Made by a program: the position numbers and the translations under genes. DNA of 64,000 nucleotides. It comes from Aestuariibacter sp. GS-14 (GTDB lineage: Bacteria; Pseudomonadota; Gammaproteobacteria; Enterobacterales; Alteromonadaceae). The first letter of the stretch is position 1. Each line of letters starts with the position of its first letter. Positions 34,346 through 43,366 of this stretch are shown in pieces. Where the stretch lies: the NCBI RefSeq assembly GCF_006494365.1, contig NZ_VHIP01000008.1:124001-188000 (forward strand). The letters are read 5' to 3'. The notes below the pieces were generated by a model, which was given only the letters and a program-made list of their open reading frames with translations, did no database searches and was not told the DNA's origin.

Positions 34346-35623
34346 ATGAATTGGGCTATGCTTGCTTCCAACAGAATCACACTGACCGTGGTTATGATTT
34401 TTACCGGCGTTTTCTCATTGCTGTCGGTGGTGATGTTTTTGCAGGCCAACGCTGATATTCAAAAAGAAGCGCGCGCTGCATTTGAGCAGGCTAAGGTGTT
34501 AGCAGACAGTGAAATTCCCTACGAAACGCTCCAATTGTTGCTTCAAAACAACAGGGACGTAGTATTACTCAATACACCCTCGCCGGCGTTTGAATCCAGC
34601 CAGATTTCCCCGTTATTAGATTTTAATGCTTCTCTCCCCCCGCTGGAGATAACCCACCGTCAGAGTGGTAAGTCGTTTTGGATAGCGGCCAATACAGATG
34701 CAGAACTCAGCGAAATTTCAGCCACGGTTATTCAGGTTCTGGGGATATTCTTTATTGCATTGGTGGTAACGTTGCTAAGCTTGCGTTATGCGGTTAACTC
34801 CCGCTTAAAACCACTGGCAAAACTGTGTGAAGGCCTGAACTCCATGACCACCGGAAAATACCAATTCAATGGTGATGCCACCGATATTGCCGAAATTCAA
34901 ACCCTGATCGACCATTACAACTCTCTAACGTCAAACTTGCAGGCTAAAGAGAATCAGGTGGTGTCGTTACGCAAACGCGTAGCCGCCATACAGGAGCAGG
35001 AACGCCAGAGTCTGGCGCGCGAACTGCACGACAATCTGGGACAACTGATTACCGGTATCACCGTACAAACTTACATGTTGTCACAACAGCGGGCACACCC
35101 GGAGTATGTGGCCAAAGCCTGTGAGCAAATTCAGCAGCAATGCCGCGAAGTGCATCAGGGTATGAAAGAGGTAACGTCTCAGCTCTACCCGGTGTTTTTA
35201 ACCCGCCTGGGACTGATACGATCGATTCAGCAAGCCACCCAAACCTGGCAGGACATACACAATGTCAACGTGAACTGGCAGGATGAATGTCACCCATTTG
35301 AAGCCCATCCTGAGCGCGACACCCAGGTGTATCGCATTGTTCAGGAAGCGTTGAATAACATTGCCAAACATGCCCATGCGAATCAGGTTGATATTAGCCT
35401 GACTACCGATACCCACCAGTTGCAGATCCTTATTCGCGATAACGGCAAAGGCTTTTCACCAGACACCGCGCCAGGAGGGCTTGGCCTGGAATCCATGCAG
35501 GAGCGGGCAACGTTGGCTAATGGCACATTAACCATTCATTCTTCCGACACAGGCACGCATATTTCATTGAGTGTACCTGTCACTTTCAACAAGGAGCTCA
35601 ACCATGCGTATATTGCTCGTTGA
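34346..35623 (+). CDS. NarX/LuxR-type sensor histidine kinase
   Basis: A protein of 425 residues. Membrane helix 1 (about 10-32), a periplasmic loop of about 90 residues, helix 2 (about 127-148), HAMP (about 148-200) and a short coiled coil precede the HisKA_3 phosphotransfer motif SLARELHDNLGQ and the ATPase domain (EALNNIAKHAHA, DNGKGFS, GGLGLESM). Its partner regulator gene overlaps the last 20 bases. The gene is divergent from the PHB depolymerase gene, which it may control. Confidence 0.93.
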   Translation: MNWAMLASNRITLTVVMIFTGVFSLLSVVMFLQANADIQKEARAAFEQAKVLADSEIPYETLQLLLQNNRDVVLLNTPSPAFESSQISPLLDFNASLPPLEITHRQSGKSFWIAANTDAELSEISATVIQVLGIFFIALVVTLLSLRYAVNSRLKPLAKLCEGLNSMTTGKYQFNGDATDIAEIQTLIDHYNSLTSNLQAKENQVVSLRKRVAAIQEQERQSLARELHDNLGQLITGITVQTYMLSQQRAHPEYVAKACEQIQQQCREVHQGMKEVTSQLYPVFLTRLGLIRSIQQATQTWQDIHNVNVNWQDECHPFEAHPERDTQVYRIVQEALNNIAKHAHANQVDISLTTDTHQLQILIRDNGKGFSPDTAPGGLGLESMQERATLANGTLTIHSSDTGTHISLSVPVTFNKELNHAYIAR

Positions 35624-36239
35624 TGATCACGCTGTGGTTCGGCAAGGCTACAGCGCGCTACTCACCATGATGTTGCCTGAAACCCAGGTGGATGAGGCTG
35701 AAAATGCCCAACAGGCGCTTAAAGTACTGGGGCAGCACACTGTTGATTTAGTGATTCTGGATATCAATCTGGAAGCGTCAAGCGGGCTCACGCTGGCAAG
35801 CAGAATGCTGCGCCGCTGGCCTGCGTTAAAGATAATTTTCTTCAGTATGTTTGACGAACCCTCGGTAGTACAACGCGCCATGCAAACGGGTGCGATAGGG
35901 TATATAAGCAAACGCAGCAGTCCTGACACCATGATAGACGCCATCAAGACGGTGCGTTCAGGCAAACGCTACATTGAACACAGCCTGGCGATCCAGCTTG
36001 CCACTCACCAAATGCAGGAAAACGAGGCGGTTTGCGATCAGTTAACACAACGGGAATTTGATGTGTTTATTGGCATTGCCAAGGGGTTGGATCGTACTCA
36101 ACTGGCAGATACCCTGAATGTGTCGAGCAAGACCATTTCGAATACCCTGACCCAGCTTAAAAGCAAGTTACAGATCCACACCAATACAGAACTGGTGCAT
36201 CTGGCGATTGAACAAGGCTACTTAAAAGTCGCCGTGTAA
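35604..36239 (+). CDS. LuxR/NarL-type response regulator
   Basis: A protein of 211 residues: a receiver domain with VDDHAVV, phospho-Asp in LVILDINLEAS and Lys in ISKRSSP, then a GerE-type helix-turn-helix (LTQREFDVFIGIAKG, LNVSSKTISNTLTQLKSKL). AAGGAG six bases before the ATG at 35604 fixes the start inside the end of the kinase gene, showing translational coupling. Confidence 0.93.
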   Translation: MRILLVDDHAVVRQGYSALLTMMLPETQVDEAENAQQALKVLGQHTVDLVILDINLEASSGLTLASRMLRRWPALKIIFFSMFDEPSVVQRAMQTGAIGYISKRSSPDTMIDAIKTVRSGKRYIEHSLAIQLATHQMQENEAVCDQLTQREFDVFIGIAKGLDRTQLADTLNVSSKTISNTLTQLKSKLQIHTNTELVHLAIEQGYLKVAV

Positions 36240-36808
36240 TGAAAAGGGCGACATCATGCATGAATCCCAGTAAGCCTGACATTCGCAGCCAGAGGCATTC
36301 GATTTATCAATAGCGGCACGTCAGCCTGCTGGAAAAACCAGAAAAAAGAACAAGTGTGATGCCGTCAACGTCATTTGGCACGTATTACGCACAACCACTG
36401 CCATTTGTTACTTACTCTTTTTTTGGATGTGTATTTAAATACAGCATTTTTTTCCATCCCTGAATTTCCAATGAGAGTCGCCAGTGAACAGGCAACCTCC
36501 TAGTGCCTCGCGTTTAGCATCACCTGTCACGACAAGGTTAAAATTTCAGAGGAATGTCCTTCTTCACGTACACAATTTCCACAATGCGCTAATTGACACC
36601 TCATTATCAGGCTATCCCATGATGTATTTTTGCTGGGGTAAATCGCGCTCCTGTACTAGCAGACACTTTCACAAGCAAAAGGGGAAGATGGCTGTGCTTT
36701 TGGATCAATCAAACAAAGTCGAAAAGCAAATACGCTAAATCTGCAATATGATGAAGTGTGTCGCCCTGGCTGATTTACCCGGGCGACAGCAATAATTGCA
36801 TGGCCACG
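36240..36808. other. intergenic region without a supported gene
   Basis: The 569 bases between the LuxR-type regulator and azurin hold no frame with a credible ribosome binding site and protein-like composition. A dyad TGTATTTAAATACA sits at about 36429. A hairpin TGTCGCCC/GGGCGACA (36759-36788) just beyond the azurin stop may end the azurin transcript, though without a U-run. Confidence 0.5.
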
Positions 36809-37252
36809 TTAGCCTTTTACCACGAAGCTGCCTTTCATAATGGCAAAGTGGCCCGGGAAACTGCAAAAGAAAGTGTAGTCTTCTGCGCTGGATAACTTAC
36901 TCATGTCGAACGTTACCGTGTCCTGCTCACCACCTCCAATGATCTTAGTTGCCGCAATAATAGTTTTATCGCCCGGTGGTAAATAGTTGTTATCAGCACC
37001 CGCCTTCAGTGCGCCGCCAACAATAGCCTGGGCATCTGCCGTGGTTGACAGCACCCAGTTGTGACCCATGTATTTCTTATCGAGTTGGCCGGTGTGTTTT
37101 AGTGTTACCGTAAAGGTGTCGCAAGTTGCCGGCGCGGTTATTGCCGTCATATTAAATTGCATCATGTCATTACTTTCGATGGTAACAGCACACTCATCTG
37201 CAAACGCGACACTGCTTAACAGTGTCAGGAATATCGCCACATATTTTCTCAT
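36809..37252 (-). CDS. azu: azurin (type 1 blue copper protein)
   Basis: A protein of 147 residues with an 18-residue signal peptide (YVAIFLTLLSSVAFA). Mature azurin features are clear: His in MGHNWVL and the ligand cluster Cys, His, Met in FFCSFPGHFAIMKGS. A disulfide between the Cys in ADECAV and the Cys in ATCDTF is expected. Azurin carries single electrons in the periplasm to denitrification or stress enzymes. GGAGG before the ATG at 37250-37252 decides the start. Upstream lie a palindromic operator-like sequence and a Fur box. Confidence 0.95.
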   Translation of the reverse strand: MRKYVAIFLTLLSSVAFADECAVTIESNDMMQFNMTAITAPATCDTFTVTLKHTGQLDKKYMGHNWVLSTTADAQAIVGGALKAGADNNYLPPGDKTIIAATKIIGGGEQDTVTFDMSKLSSAEDYTFFCSFPGHFAIMKGSFVVKG

Positions 37253-37298
37253 CTTGTCCTCCAGGAACGGCAAAATTAATGAGAAAGCCCCTCGCTTT

Positions 37299-37329
37299 AC
37301 AGCATACATTTAAATACGTATTTTGCTGT
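37299..37329. promoter_or_regulatory. dyad operator-like sequence upstream of azurin
   Basis: ACAGCA and TGCTGT are inverted 6-base arms 19 bases apart, enclosing an AT-rich inner dyad with ATTTAAATAC. It lies 47-77 bases before the azurin ATG. A similar core occurs at about 36429 (TGTATTTAAATACAGCAT). The regulator is unknown. Confidence 0.35.
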
Positions 37330-37380
37330 TTGGACCTGAAATGGCTTTCTCCGGCTTAACTGCCTAACTATACATTGTGT

Positions 37381-37399
37381 GATAATGGTTATCATTAGC
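37381..37399. promoter_or_regulatory. putative Fur box upstream of azurin
   Basis: GATAATGGTTATCATTAGC agrees with the 19-base Fur consensus GATAATGATAATCATTATC in 16 positions. It is 129 bases before the azurin ATG. On the minus strand a -10-like TATAGT follows about 15 bases downstream, so Fur binding would cover that promoter's -35 region. No iron-uptake gene is adjacent on the other side. Confidence 0.55.
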
Positions 37400-37824
37400 A
37401 GGGGCGTCGTCAAATAGTCGCTCTTATATAGGGCTTTAGTTCTAGTTAATGATCAGTAGATTAATCACACCAGCGGCTTGCATCCATACCATTAACTTAG
37501 CCAAACCAACGACATAAACAGGATGCAGCCCACCCAATAGAGGCCCCAGCGTGAAATCTGTTTAAAGTTGATAGAGCGCTTAATGAGTCGTAAGAGGCGT
37601 TACATTTTGAAGGAAAATCCAGTAAGCGAAATAGTTCACTGAGATTTTAATGGCACCAATGAGCGCAGAGTGGATAAGGGCAACCAGTATTGAGTTAGTC
37701 TGTTTCTAGACATTTTCACACAGTCAGACCTATGACACTGGACTTCTGCTATTGGTCAAAAGCGGTCGTAGGGCATTTCAATAGCCGATGGCTGCTTTGG
37801 TGTGTGTAGCGGACGTCATCGGGC
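37400..37824. other. intergenic region without a supported gene
   Basis: The stretch of 425 bases between the Fur box and the small gene ending at 37825 has stops in all frames and no repeat, hairpin or promoter I would defend. Confidence 0.4.
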
Positions 37825-38079
37825 TTAGAGAGTTTTACGATTGATATCGCTGTTGATGACTTGACTATACCGAGGATGCTCGCCAATAACGAGTAGCAGT
37901 GCATCCACTTGTCGCATTTTGTCGAGTGTGTCCTGTGGCACCATCTCCGCTGAAAACGGTTTACCAACAAGGGTATGCTCTAGAAGCACCCCTCTAATTT
38001 CCTTTGATATTTGAGTATTTAGCGAGAGAATTTTGTTTGCGCAAGCAGCAACGGAGACCGTTGATACATTTCTACTCAT
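37825..38079 (-). CDS. small protein downstream of a chemotaxis transducer, unknown
   Basis: A protein of 84 residues, helical in appearance, with no signal peptide. A Ser/Thr/Val-rich start is followed by LSLNTQISKEIRGVLLEHTL and a C-terminal half with KMRQVDALLLVIGEHPR. GGGGAG five bases before the ATG at 38077-38079 favours this start over upstream ATGs. It begins 39 bases after the PAS-PAS transducer gene on the same strand and is probably cotranscribed, so a signalling link is a fair guess. Family not recognised. Confidence 0.6.
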   Translation of the reverse strand: MSRNVSTVSVAACANKILSLNTQISKEIRGVLLEHTLVGKPFSAEMVPQDTLDKMRQVDALLLVIGEHPRYSQVINSDINRKTL

Positions 38080-38117
38080 CATCTCTCCCCTATCACTCAT
38101 AGGTTAACAATTGATTG

Positions 38118-39410
38118 CTACTTATCCACCAGTGCTTTCGCAACGCTTTGTGCACCTTGTCGTACTTCCTCAAGAATGGTGCTTGCCTCTGTGACTAACT
38201 CTTTGCTCTTGCTTGCTTTGTGCTGAATGGTTTTAATTCGATTAGTGGCATCGGTCGTCAATTGACCATTTTCACGAACAAGTTCTTCTATTTCCACGGT
38301 GGATTTATTGGTTCTCCCTGCCAGTGATCGGACTTCATCGGCTACCACCGCAAATCCGCGTCCATGCTCGCCCGCTCGCGCGGCTTCAATCGCGGCATTC
38401 AGGGCTAGGAGATTAGTCTGGTCGGCAATACTCTCAATGGTGGTTACAATATTGGTAATTTGTTTCGATTGTTGCTGTAACTGCTCCAAAAGCTGAGAGG
38501 CACTATCTACCCCCAACGAGATTTCCTCTGCCATAGCAACGGTATCAGAAAGAACGTGTTTTGCACGTTCCGATATTTGCACAGTCTCTTCAGACGTAGA
38601 CAAAACGATACCTTGAAGACTGAGGTCGCGCTGTACTCTTTGCGTTACGTCACTGGCCATCTTTTGAATACGTACAATGTGACCGCTGTCATCGCGTATG
38701 GGGTTGTATGTGGCTTCTAACCAAACTTCTTGCCCTTGCTTGTTACGGCGTCGAAAAAGACCTTGCTTGAAGGTGCCAGCCCGGAGCTCCGTCCAAAACT
38801 GAGGATTTTGCCGATAGAAATCATCATAGCAAAGCATTTTATGATGTTGACCTACAACCTCTTCTTCTCGGTAGCCCATGGTATCCAGAAAATTTTTATT
38901 TACGTTGTTAATGTGCCCGTCAGGAGAAAACTCTATTAACGCCATTGATTTATCAAGCGAGGATTGCATGTCATTGAGCTCTCTTTGAATTTTTACGGTT
39001 TCAGTGACGTCACTTGCGACTTTTACAATACTCTCCACATGACCATTTACCAAGATAGGGATGTAAGTCGCCTCTAGCCAAATCTTATCGCCTGATTTGT
39101 GTTGGCGTAAGTACGTGCCAGGAAACGACTTACCCGCTTTTAGTTTTTGCCAAAATACGCGGTACTCCCCACTCTCAGTGTACGCTTTGTCGCAGAATAT
39201 CCTGTGGTGCTGACCCACAACCTCGTCTACACCATAGCCAACCACGCTCAAGAAAAGCGCATTTGCCTCGAGTATAATGCCATCTGGCGTGAATTCGATC
39301 CATGGCACATTGCGTTTGAGGGATGCAAGGATGGCTTCGAGCCGTTCACAACGAACCGCAACGGCGTTGGCTTCCAAAGACGTATTTTTTTGTGCAAAAA
39401 GTGTAAGCAT
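38118..39410 (-). CDS. soluble PAS-PAS methyl-accepting chemotaxis protein
   Basis: A protein of 430 residues without membrane helices. Two PAS domains of the same kind (about 30-140 and 150-260) show [11 protein letters not shown] and the repeated VVGQHHK/R segment and PAC motif [13 protein letters not shown]. The C-terminal part is a short MCP signalling domain with the hairpin tip [20 protein letters not shown]. It is shorter than a standard MCP and lacks most of the methylation helices. It resembles Aer-like cytosolic sensors; a cofactor such as haem or FAD is possible. The small gene downstream may be its partner. Confidence 0.9.
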   Translation of the reverse strand: MLTLFAQKNTSLEANAVAVRCERLEAILASLKRNVPWIEFTPDGIILEANALFLSVVGYGVDEVVGQHHRIFCDKAYTESGEYRVFWQKLKAGKSFPGTYLRQHKSGDKIWLEATYIPILVNGHVESIVKVASDVTETVKIQRELNDMQSSLDKSMALIEFSPDGHINNVNKNFLDTMGYREEEVVGQHHKMLCYDDFYRQNPQFWTELRAGTFKQGLFRRRNKQGQEVWLEATYNPIRDDSGHIVRIQKMASDVTQRVQRDLSLQGIVLSTSEETVQISERAKHVLSDTVAMAEEISLGVDSASQLLEQLQQQSKQITNIVTTIESIADQTNLLALNAAIEAARAGEHGRGFAVVADEVRSLAGRTNKSTVEIEELVRENGQLTTDATNRIKTIQHKASKSKELVTEASTILEEVRQGAQSVAKALVDK

Positions 39411-39731
39411 TATGCTGGAACCTCAAGTGTTCAGTTACGGTAATTACCTTAATAATAGATTATTTTTAAAAAAGCTCTGCAAATTAACTAATTCTCACCA
39501 ACGTGGATTTGATTAGTTGATCTATATGGTTCGAAGAATTTTTTGAGTCCACTACAAGCGAGCTTACAATGTCCGTCACCACAGCAAATCCAAAGCTCAT
39601 TAAGCAGCAAATAATCAGAGGTAATGCACATGAGTACGCCACATTCCAACAGCTCGATATGAACAGGACGTTTTTGCGTTTTCCTTCTGTTGGATTTTCA
39701 ACATAGCAAAGCAGGCAAGCGCATAAACAAA
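39411..39731. other. intergenic region without a supported gene
   Basis: AT-rich promoter region upstream of the transducer gene and the tail region of the globin operon. No frame has a plausible start, and I see no repeat or operator. Confidence 0.4.
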
Positions 39732-39755
39732 AATCCCGCTTTGGTTAGCGGGATT
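39732..39755 (-). terminator. terminator of the cupredoxin-globin operon
   Basis: AATCCCGCT and AGCGGGATT form a 9-bp stem with a 6-base loop. On the minus strand it is followed by TTTTTG, 31 bases after the globin stop. Confidence 0.85.
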
Positions 39756-39786
39756 AGAGTGAGTTAGCTTGAGATTGCGTCACCTG

Positions 39787-40206
39787 CTACAAATACAGCA
39801 TCTGCTTGCGAGTGTGGGTCATCCGACTGATCAGTTTATTTTGCAATGGGTGGGGAATGTTAGCTTTGTTCATGGCATTAATAAATAAATCCACGGTCAG
39901 ATTAAAATCCGCCTCGCTGATGTTCATACCGCCATGCACCTGCTCCATGGTATCGCCTGAGTACGTGCAGGGACCCTCAGCGAATACACACAACTGCTCG
40001 GCAAACTTTTGTATAAAGCGGTCTATGTCGGTATCTGCAAAGTACGGTAATATCGTGTTGTTGTATTCAATTTCATGGACAAAATTTTCCACGATTTCAT
40101 TAATCTTAGCCTGACCACCCAGCTCTTCGTAGAGTGTTGATGAGCTGCTTGCACAGCCCCCCAGTAGGGCGATCGCCGCGGCCGTCATTACCAGTTGCTT
40201 TACCAT
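39787..40206 (-). CDS. lipoprotein truncated haemoglobin (group 1 type)
   Basis: A protein of 139 residues with a lipoprotein signal (LVMTAAAIALLGGCASS; Cys18). Residues 24-139 form a truncated globin: LYEELGGQAKINEIVENFV at the start and a proximal His in EQVHGGMNIS. Two further cysteines (QLCVFAEGPCTY) lie between, seven residues apart. The lipid anchor places a haem protein in the periplasm at a membrane, unusual for globins; O2 or NO binding is likely. AGGAGG before the ATG is strong. It overlaps the end of the DUF3034 gene by seven bases and is the last gene of a four-gene operon. Confidence 0.88.
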   Translation of the reverse strand: MVKQLVMTAAAIALLGGCASSSSTLYEELGGQAKINEIVENFVHEIEYNNTILPYFADTDIDRFIQKFAEQLCVFAEGPCTYSGDTMEQVHGGMNISEADFNLTVDLFINAMNKANIPHPLQNKLISRMTHTRKQMLYL

Positions 40207-41036
40207 AATTGACCTCCTACAGAGAGATACAGGCCTTTTTGTCCGGTAGCACCGGCAATACTGCCTAGGTCAGCCCAAGCCAGGGTGAAATTAACGTTTT
40301 TTGAGGGAATGTAGGTAACAAATACGTCCATCCAGTCATCCTCTCCTAAACCAAGATTATCCGGCTTCTGGCGATATTCCATACCCGCTGCAAAATGACG
40401 AGAGAACAACACACCGATACTGCCTTCCAGCATCAGTTCATAATCGCTGTTGTCAGGGCCACCAAAGCCAAGTAAACCGAGTTGATTGGCTTTGGTGAGA
40501 CGACCAGTGAGGTTCCAGACCAGATTATATCCGCCCACAGCCCCTAAATGCACTTTGGTGGCGGCCAGAAAATAATCGATTCCGGTGGTATCTTTCGCAC
40601 CAACCAGACCCGCAATAGCGGTATCCTCAAGGTCTTTATACTGCATTCCGGCGCTGATTTGCGGCCAGTCAGAATAGATAACGTCGCCGTATAATCTGAC
40701 TTTCGCCCCATAGACGGTTTGCGCGATTTCGCCACCAAGGGTAGTTAAATCAAATGCATGGCGGGCAACGCTGAGCTCCACCCGATCATAAAGGGAAACG
40801 TTGGCACCCAGTACATTGAGGCGGTAGTCATCCAGATTAACTTGGGTGATAAAAGCATTCGCTGAAATTTGGTCCTGACTGTCATAACCAGACAAAGTTG
40901 CCCATGGCACAATCCCGCCGCCACCGGCGCCCTCCAGTTGATTGAGTCCAGCGGTGCCGATCAGTTTGCCGTCACCGGCACAGGCTATTCCGGAATAAAC
41001 AATAAGTACAGAACCGATTAGTGTTGTAAGTCGCAC
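40200..41036 (-). CDS. DUF3034-type outer-membrane-like protein
   Basis: A protein of 278 residues with a signal peptide (LIGSVLIVYSGIACA) and a repetitive beta-strand pattern ending in an aromatic residue (SVGGQLW), typical of outer membrane barrels. GKLIGTAGLNQLEGAGGGG opens the mature protein, as in DUF3034. Function unknown. The start is GTG at 41036, supported by AGGAG six bases before it. It overlaps both neighbours, the GGDEF-EAL gene by 19 bases and the globin gene by 7. Confidence 0.83.
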   Translation of the reverse strand: MRLTTLIGSVLIVYSGIACAGDGKLIGTAGLNQLEGAGGGGIVPWATLSGYDSQDQISANAFITQVNLDDYRLNVLGANVSLYDRVELSVARHAFDLTTLGGEIAQTVYGAKVRLYGDVIYSDWPQISAGMQYKDLEDTAIAGLVGAKDTTGIDYFLAATKVHLGAVGGYNLVWNLTGRLTKANQLGLLGFGGPDNSDYELMLEGSIGVLFSRHFAAGMEYRQKPDNLGLGEDDWMDVFVTYIPSKNVNFTLAWADLGSIAGATGQKGLYLSVGGQLW

Positions 41037-43366
41037 TCAATACTCCTTTTTTTGTAATAATCCGATTCGGCCAACCATTCAAATAACGCTTTCAGGGGTA
41101 ATGGACGGCTAATGTAATAACCCTGGGCCGAATCGCAGCCCCAGTCGGCCAGCATCGCCATGGCGTTGGCATCTTCAACACCTTCGGCCACAACCTCAAG
41201 ATTGAATATGTTTGATAAGGCCAGTACGGTATGGACAATTTGTTGGTCGTCCTGGTCTGTACTCAAGTTCAACACAAAGACTTTATCAATTTTAATTGCT
41301 GATACAGGCAAATGTTTAAGATATGCCAATGAGGAGTAACCGGTACCAAAGTCATCAATGGCAATACTAAATCCTTTATCCCTAAGGTACTGAAGGTTAT
41401 CAATCGCCATCTTGGCGTCTTCCACCAGATCGCTTTCGGTAATCTCAAGGGTAATATCCTTCGCTGACAAACCATTGCTGTCGAGCAATTGAATAAGCCG
41501 TTCCAGCAGAGGGCGGTTTTGAATATCTTGCGTCGACAGGTTTACGGCAGGTTTCAGGTAAATCTCTTGAGCCCTGAGTGCCAGGATATCGAGGACCACT
41601 TGATTTAATACCCAGCCGGTTACCTGTTCAATAAATCCTGCCTGCTCGGCAATTTCGATAAATTCATCAGGAGGAACGAACCCCAATCGCTGACTATTCC
41701 AGCGAATCAGTGCTTCCAGACCGCCCACTTGCCCTGATTTAAGGTCGACCTTGGGTTGATAAACCATAGACAATTCGCTTTGTTCCGACTGCAACACTTC
41801 TTTCAGTTCTGTAATGATATTAAGACGGCGTAAATAGCGCTGTTCCACTTCAGCAGTAAAGTTGAGTAACCAGTGACCATTATGTTCTGACTTATCCAAC
41901 AGAATATTCATCCGACGGAAAAGGTCCTGAGTATTCGAAGCGTCCTCCGGGCAATTTACAATGGTGAATACAAGTCTTATTGGCATGACTAACATCTGAG
42001 TCGCCACCGGTTGTTCCAGCATGGTGTGGAAGGTTTCCAGTTGCTCATCGCTGAGCGGTTCATCAGCAAACCATACCAGCTCGCCGCCTGAGAGTCTCGC
42101 AGCTGTGCCCCCCCAGCGCTTTATCCGCTCGGCAATGGTAACAATACAGAAGTCACCATTTGAATATCCATACAGATCATTAATTGTTCTGAAATCATTA
42201 ATATTAATACCAATAACCTGGATTGCATCACCATTATTCAGCGCTTGTTGGATAAGTTCTTCAATATATCTCCGATTATATAAACGGGTCAGCATATCAA
42301 GTCTGGATTGTTGCAGGATACGCTTCTCGCGGCTCTGGATACTGTCTTTCATGCAAATAAACGCATCGGACAGCTCGTTAATTTCCCGCAGTTTACTATC
42401 GACCTGAACCATTTTTTCGTAGTTTCCTTCAGCCAGTTTGTTGGCCGCAATAACGAGATTGGCAACCGGTTTATTTAACCGGCTGGCCATAAACATGGAT
42501 AACAGCATTGAACCCGCAATAGCCAGTAGTGAAATACTCAGAATATTAAACTGTAACTGAGTAAAATTTTTAAAATGACTGGAAACGTCTACGGCTAAAA
42601 TAATGGATACTTGCTTCTCAAGCGTTTCCGGGAGATTAATTTCTCGGGTCAGATAGGGGCTGTTTCTGGAAAACGTTACGTCAAACCAATTCAAGGTTTG
42701 CTGACTGTCCGCTGTGATTCTTTGAGCTTCTACGTGAGGTAAACTGCTGTGCAAAACAACATGTTTGCCATTCACTACTTGTTTTGTAGCGACAATAATA
42801 TCTGCTTGAATAATCGCTTTTATCTGGGTTAAAAAAGCATCGCCATTCAAAAAGCCCATCCCTGCAATGGCAATAGGACCCGGTGCATAAACAGGTAGCA
42901 TAATTACCTGGTAAAGACTGCCTTCCACAATTATTGCATCCTCAGAGCCCCCCTCTTCGAGGACATTTTCAATAATATTAGGGTAAGGAAACACTGTGTC
43001 CTGGCTGAAGTAGCCCGGCTGACTTTCGATAACCATACCAGATAAATCAGTTATCACCATAAAATCCGAAGATATACGTTGACCGTGGTTTTGTAACGCG
43101 CTGTGAATGGTTGGAATATCACCTGTGGCTACGGCCTGTTTAAAACCAAAATCGTCGGTGAGTACCTTGGCAGAGCTAAGGAGTTGGTCGCTTCGATCCT
43201 GAAGTAGCTGTTCGAGCACTGAATTAGCTACTTCGATATTGTTAGTGACCTGATTAAACGCGGTTTTAGATGTCACTGTCCATACATTGACGAGGATTAA
43301 CGATGCGGTGATGAATATGCCAAAAAACAGGATTTGAAAGAGCGATTGTCGAAAAGTAATCGTCAT
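41018..43366 (-). CDS. membrane GGDEF-EAL protein with degenerate GGDEF
   Basis: A protein of 782 residues. Helix 1 (about 10-30), a periplasmic sensor region of about 240 residues, helix 2 (about 272-292), HAMP (about 293-345), then GGDEF and EAL domains. The GGDEF signature reads LSGGELV, so cyclase activity is doubtful. The EAL domain keeps its metal and catalytic residues (LEALIRW, NLSTQD, LEITESDL, IDDFGTGYSS, VAEGVED), so it should be a c-di-GMP phosphodiesterase governed by a periplasmic signal. It overlaps the cupredoxin gene upstream by ATGA. Confidence 0.92.
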   Translation of the reverse strand: MTITFRQSLFQILFFGIFITASLILVNVWTVTSKTAFNQVTNNIEVANSVLEQLLQDRSDQLLSSAKVLTDDFGFKQAVATGDIPTIHSALQNHGQRISSDFMVITDLSGMVIESQPGYFSQDTVFPYPNIIENVLEEGGSEDAIIVEGSLYQVIMLPVYAPGPIAIAGMGFLNGDAFLTQIKAIIQADIIVATKQVVNGKHVVLHSSLPHVEAQRITADSQQTLNWFDVTFSRNSPYLTREINLPETLEKQVSIILAVDVSSHFKNFTQLQFNILSISLLAIAGSMLLSMFMASRLNKPVANLVIAANKLAEGNYEKMVQVDSKLREINELSDAFICMKDSIQSREKRILQQSRLDMLTRLYNRRYIEELIQQALNNGDAIQVIGININDFRTINDLYGYSNGDFCIVTIAERIKRWGGTAARLSGGELVWFADEPLSDEQLETFHTMLEQPVATQMLVMPIRLVFTIVNCPEDASNTQDLFRRMNILLDKSEHNGHWLLNFTAEVEQRYLRRLNIITELKEVLQSEQSELSMVYQPKVDLKSGQVGGLEALIRWNSQRLGFVPPDEFIEIAEQAGFIEQVTGWVLNQVVLDILALRAQEIYLKPAVNLSTQDIQNRPLLERLIQLLDSNGLSAKDITLEITESDLVEDAKMAIDNLQYLRDKGFSIAIDDFGTGYSSLAYLKHLPVSAIKIDKVFVLNLSTDQDDQQIVHTVLALSNIFNLEVVAEGVEDANAMAMLADWGCDSAQGYYISRPLPLKALFEWLAESDYYKKRSIECDLQH

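Noticed and set aside
36484..36738. Plus-strand frame of 84 codons between the LuxR regulator and azurin
   Set aside because: Poor ribosome binding site and non-protein-like composition, with no neighbour to support it.
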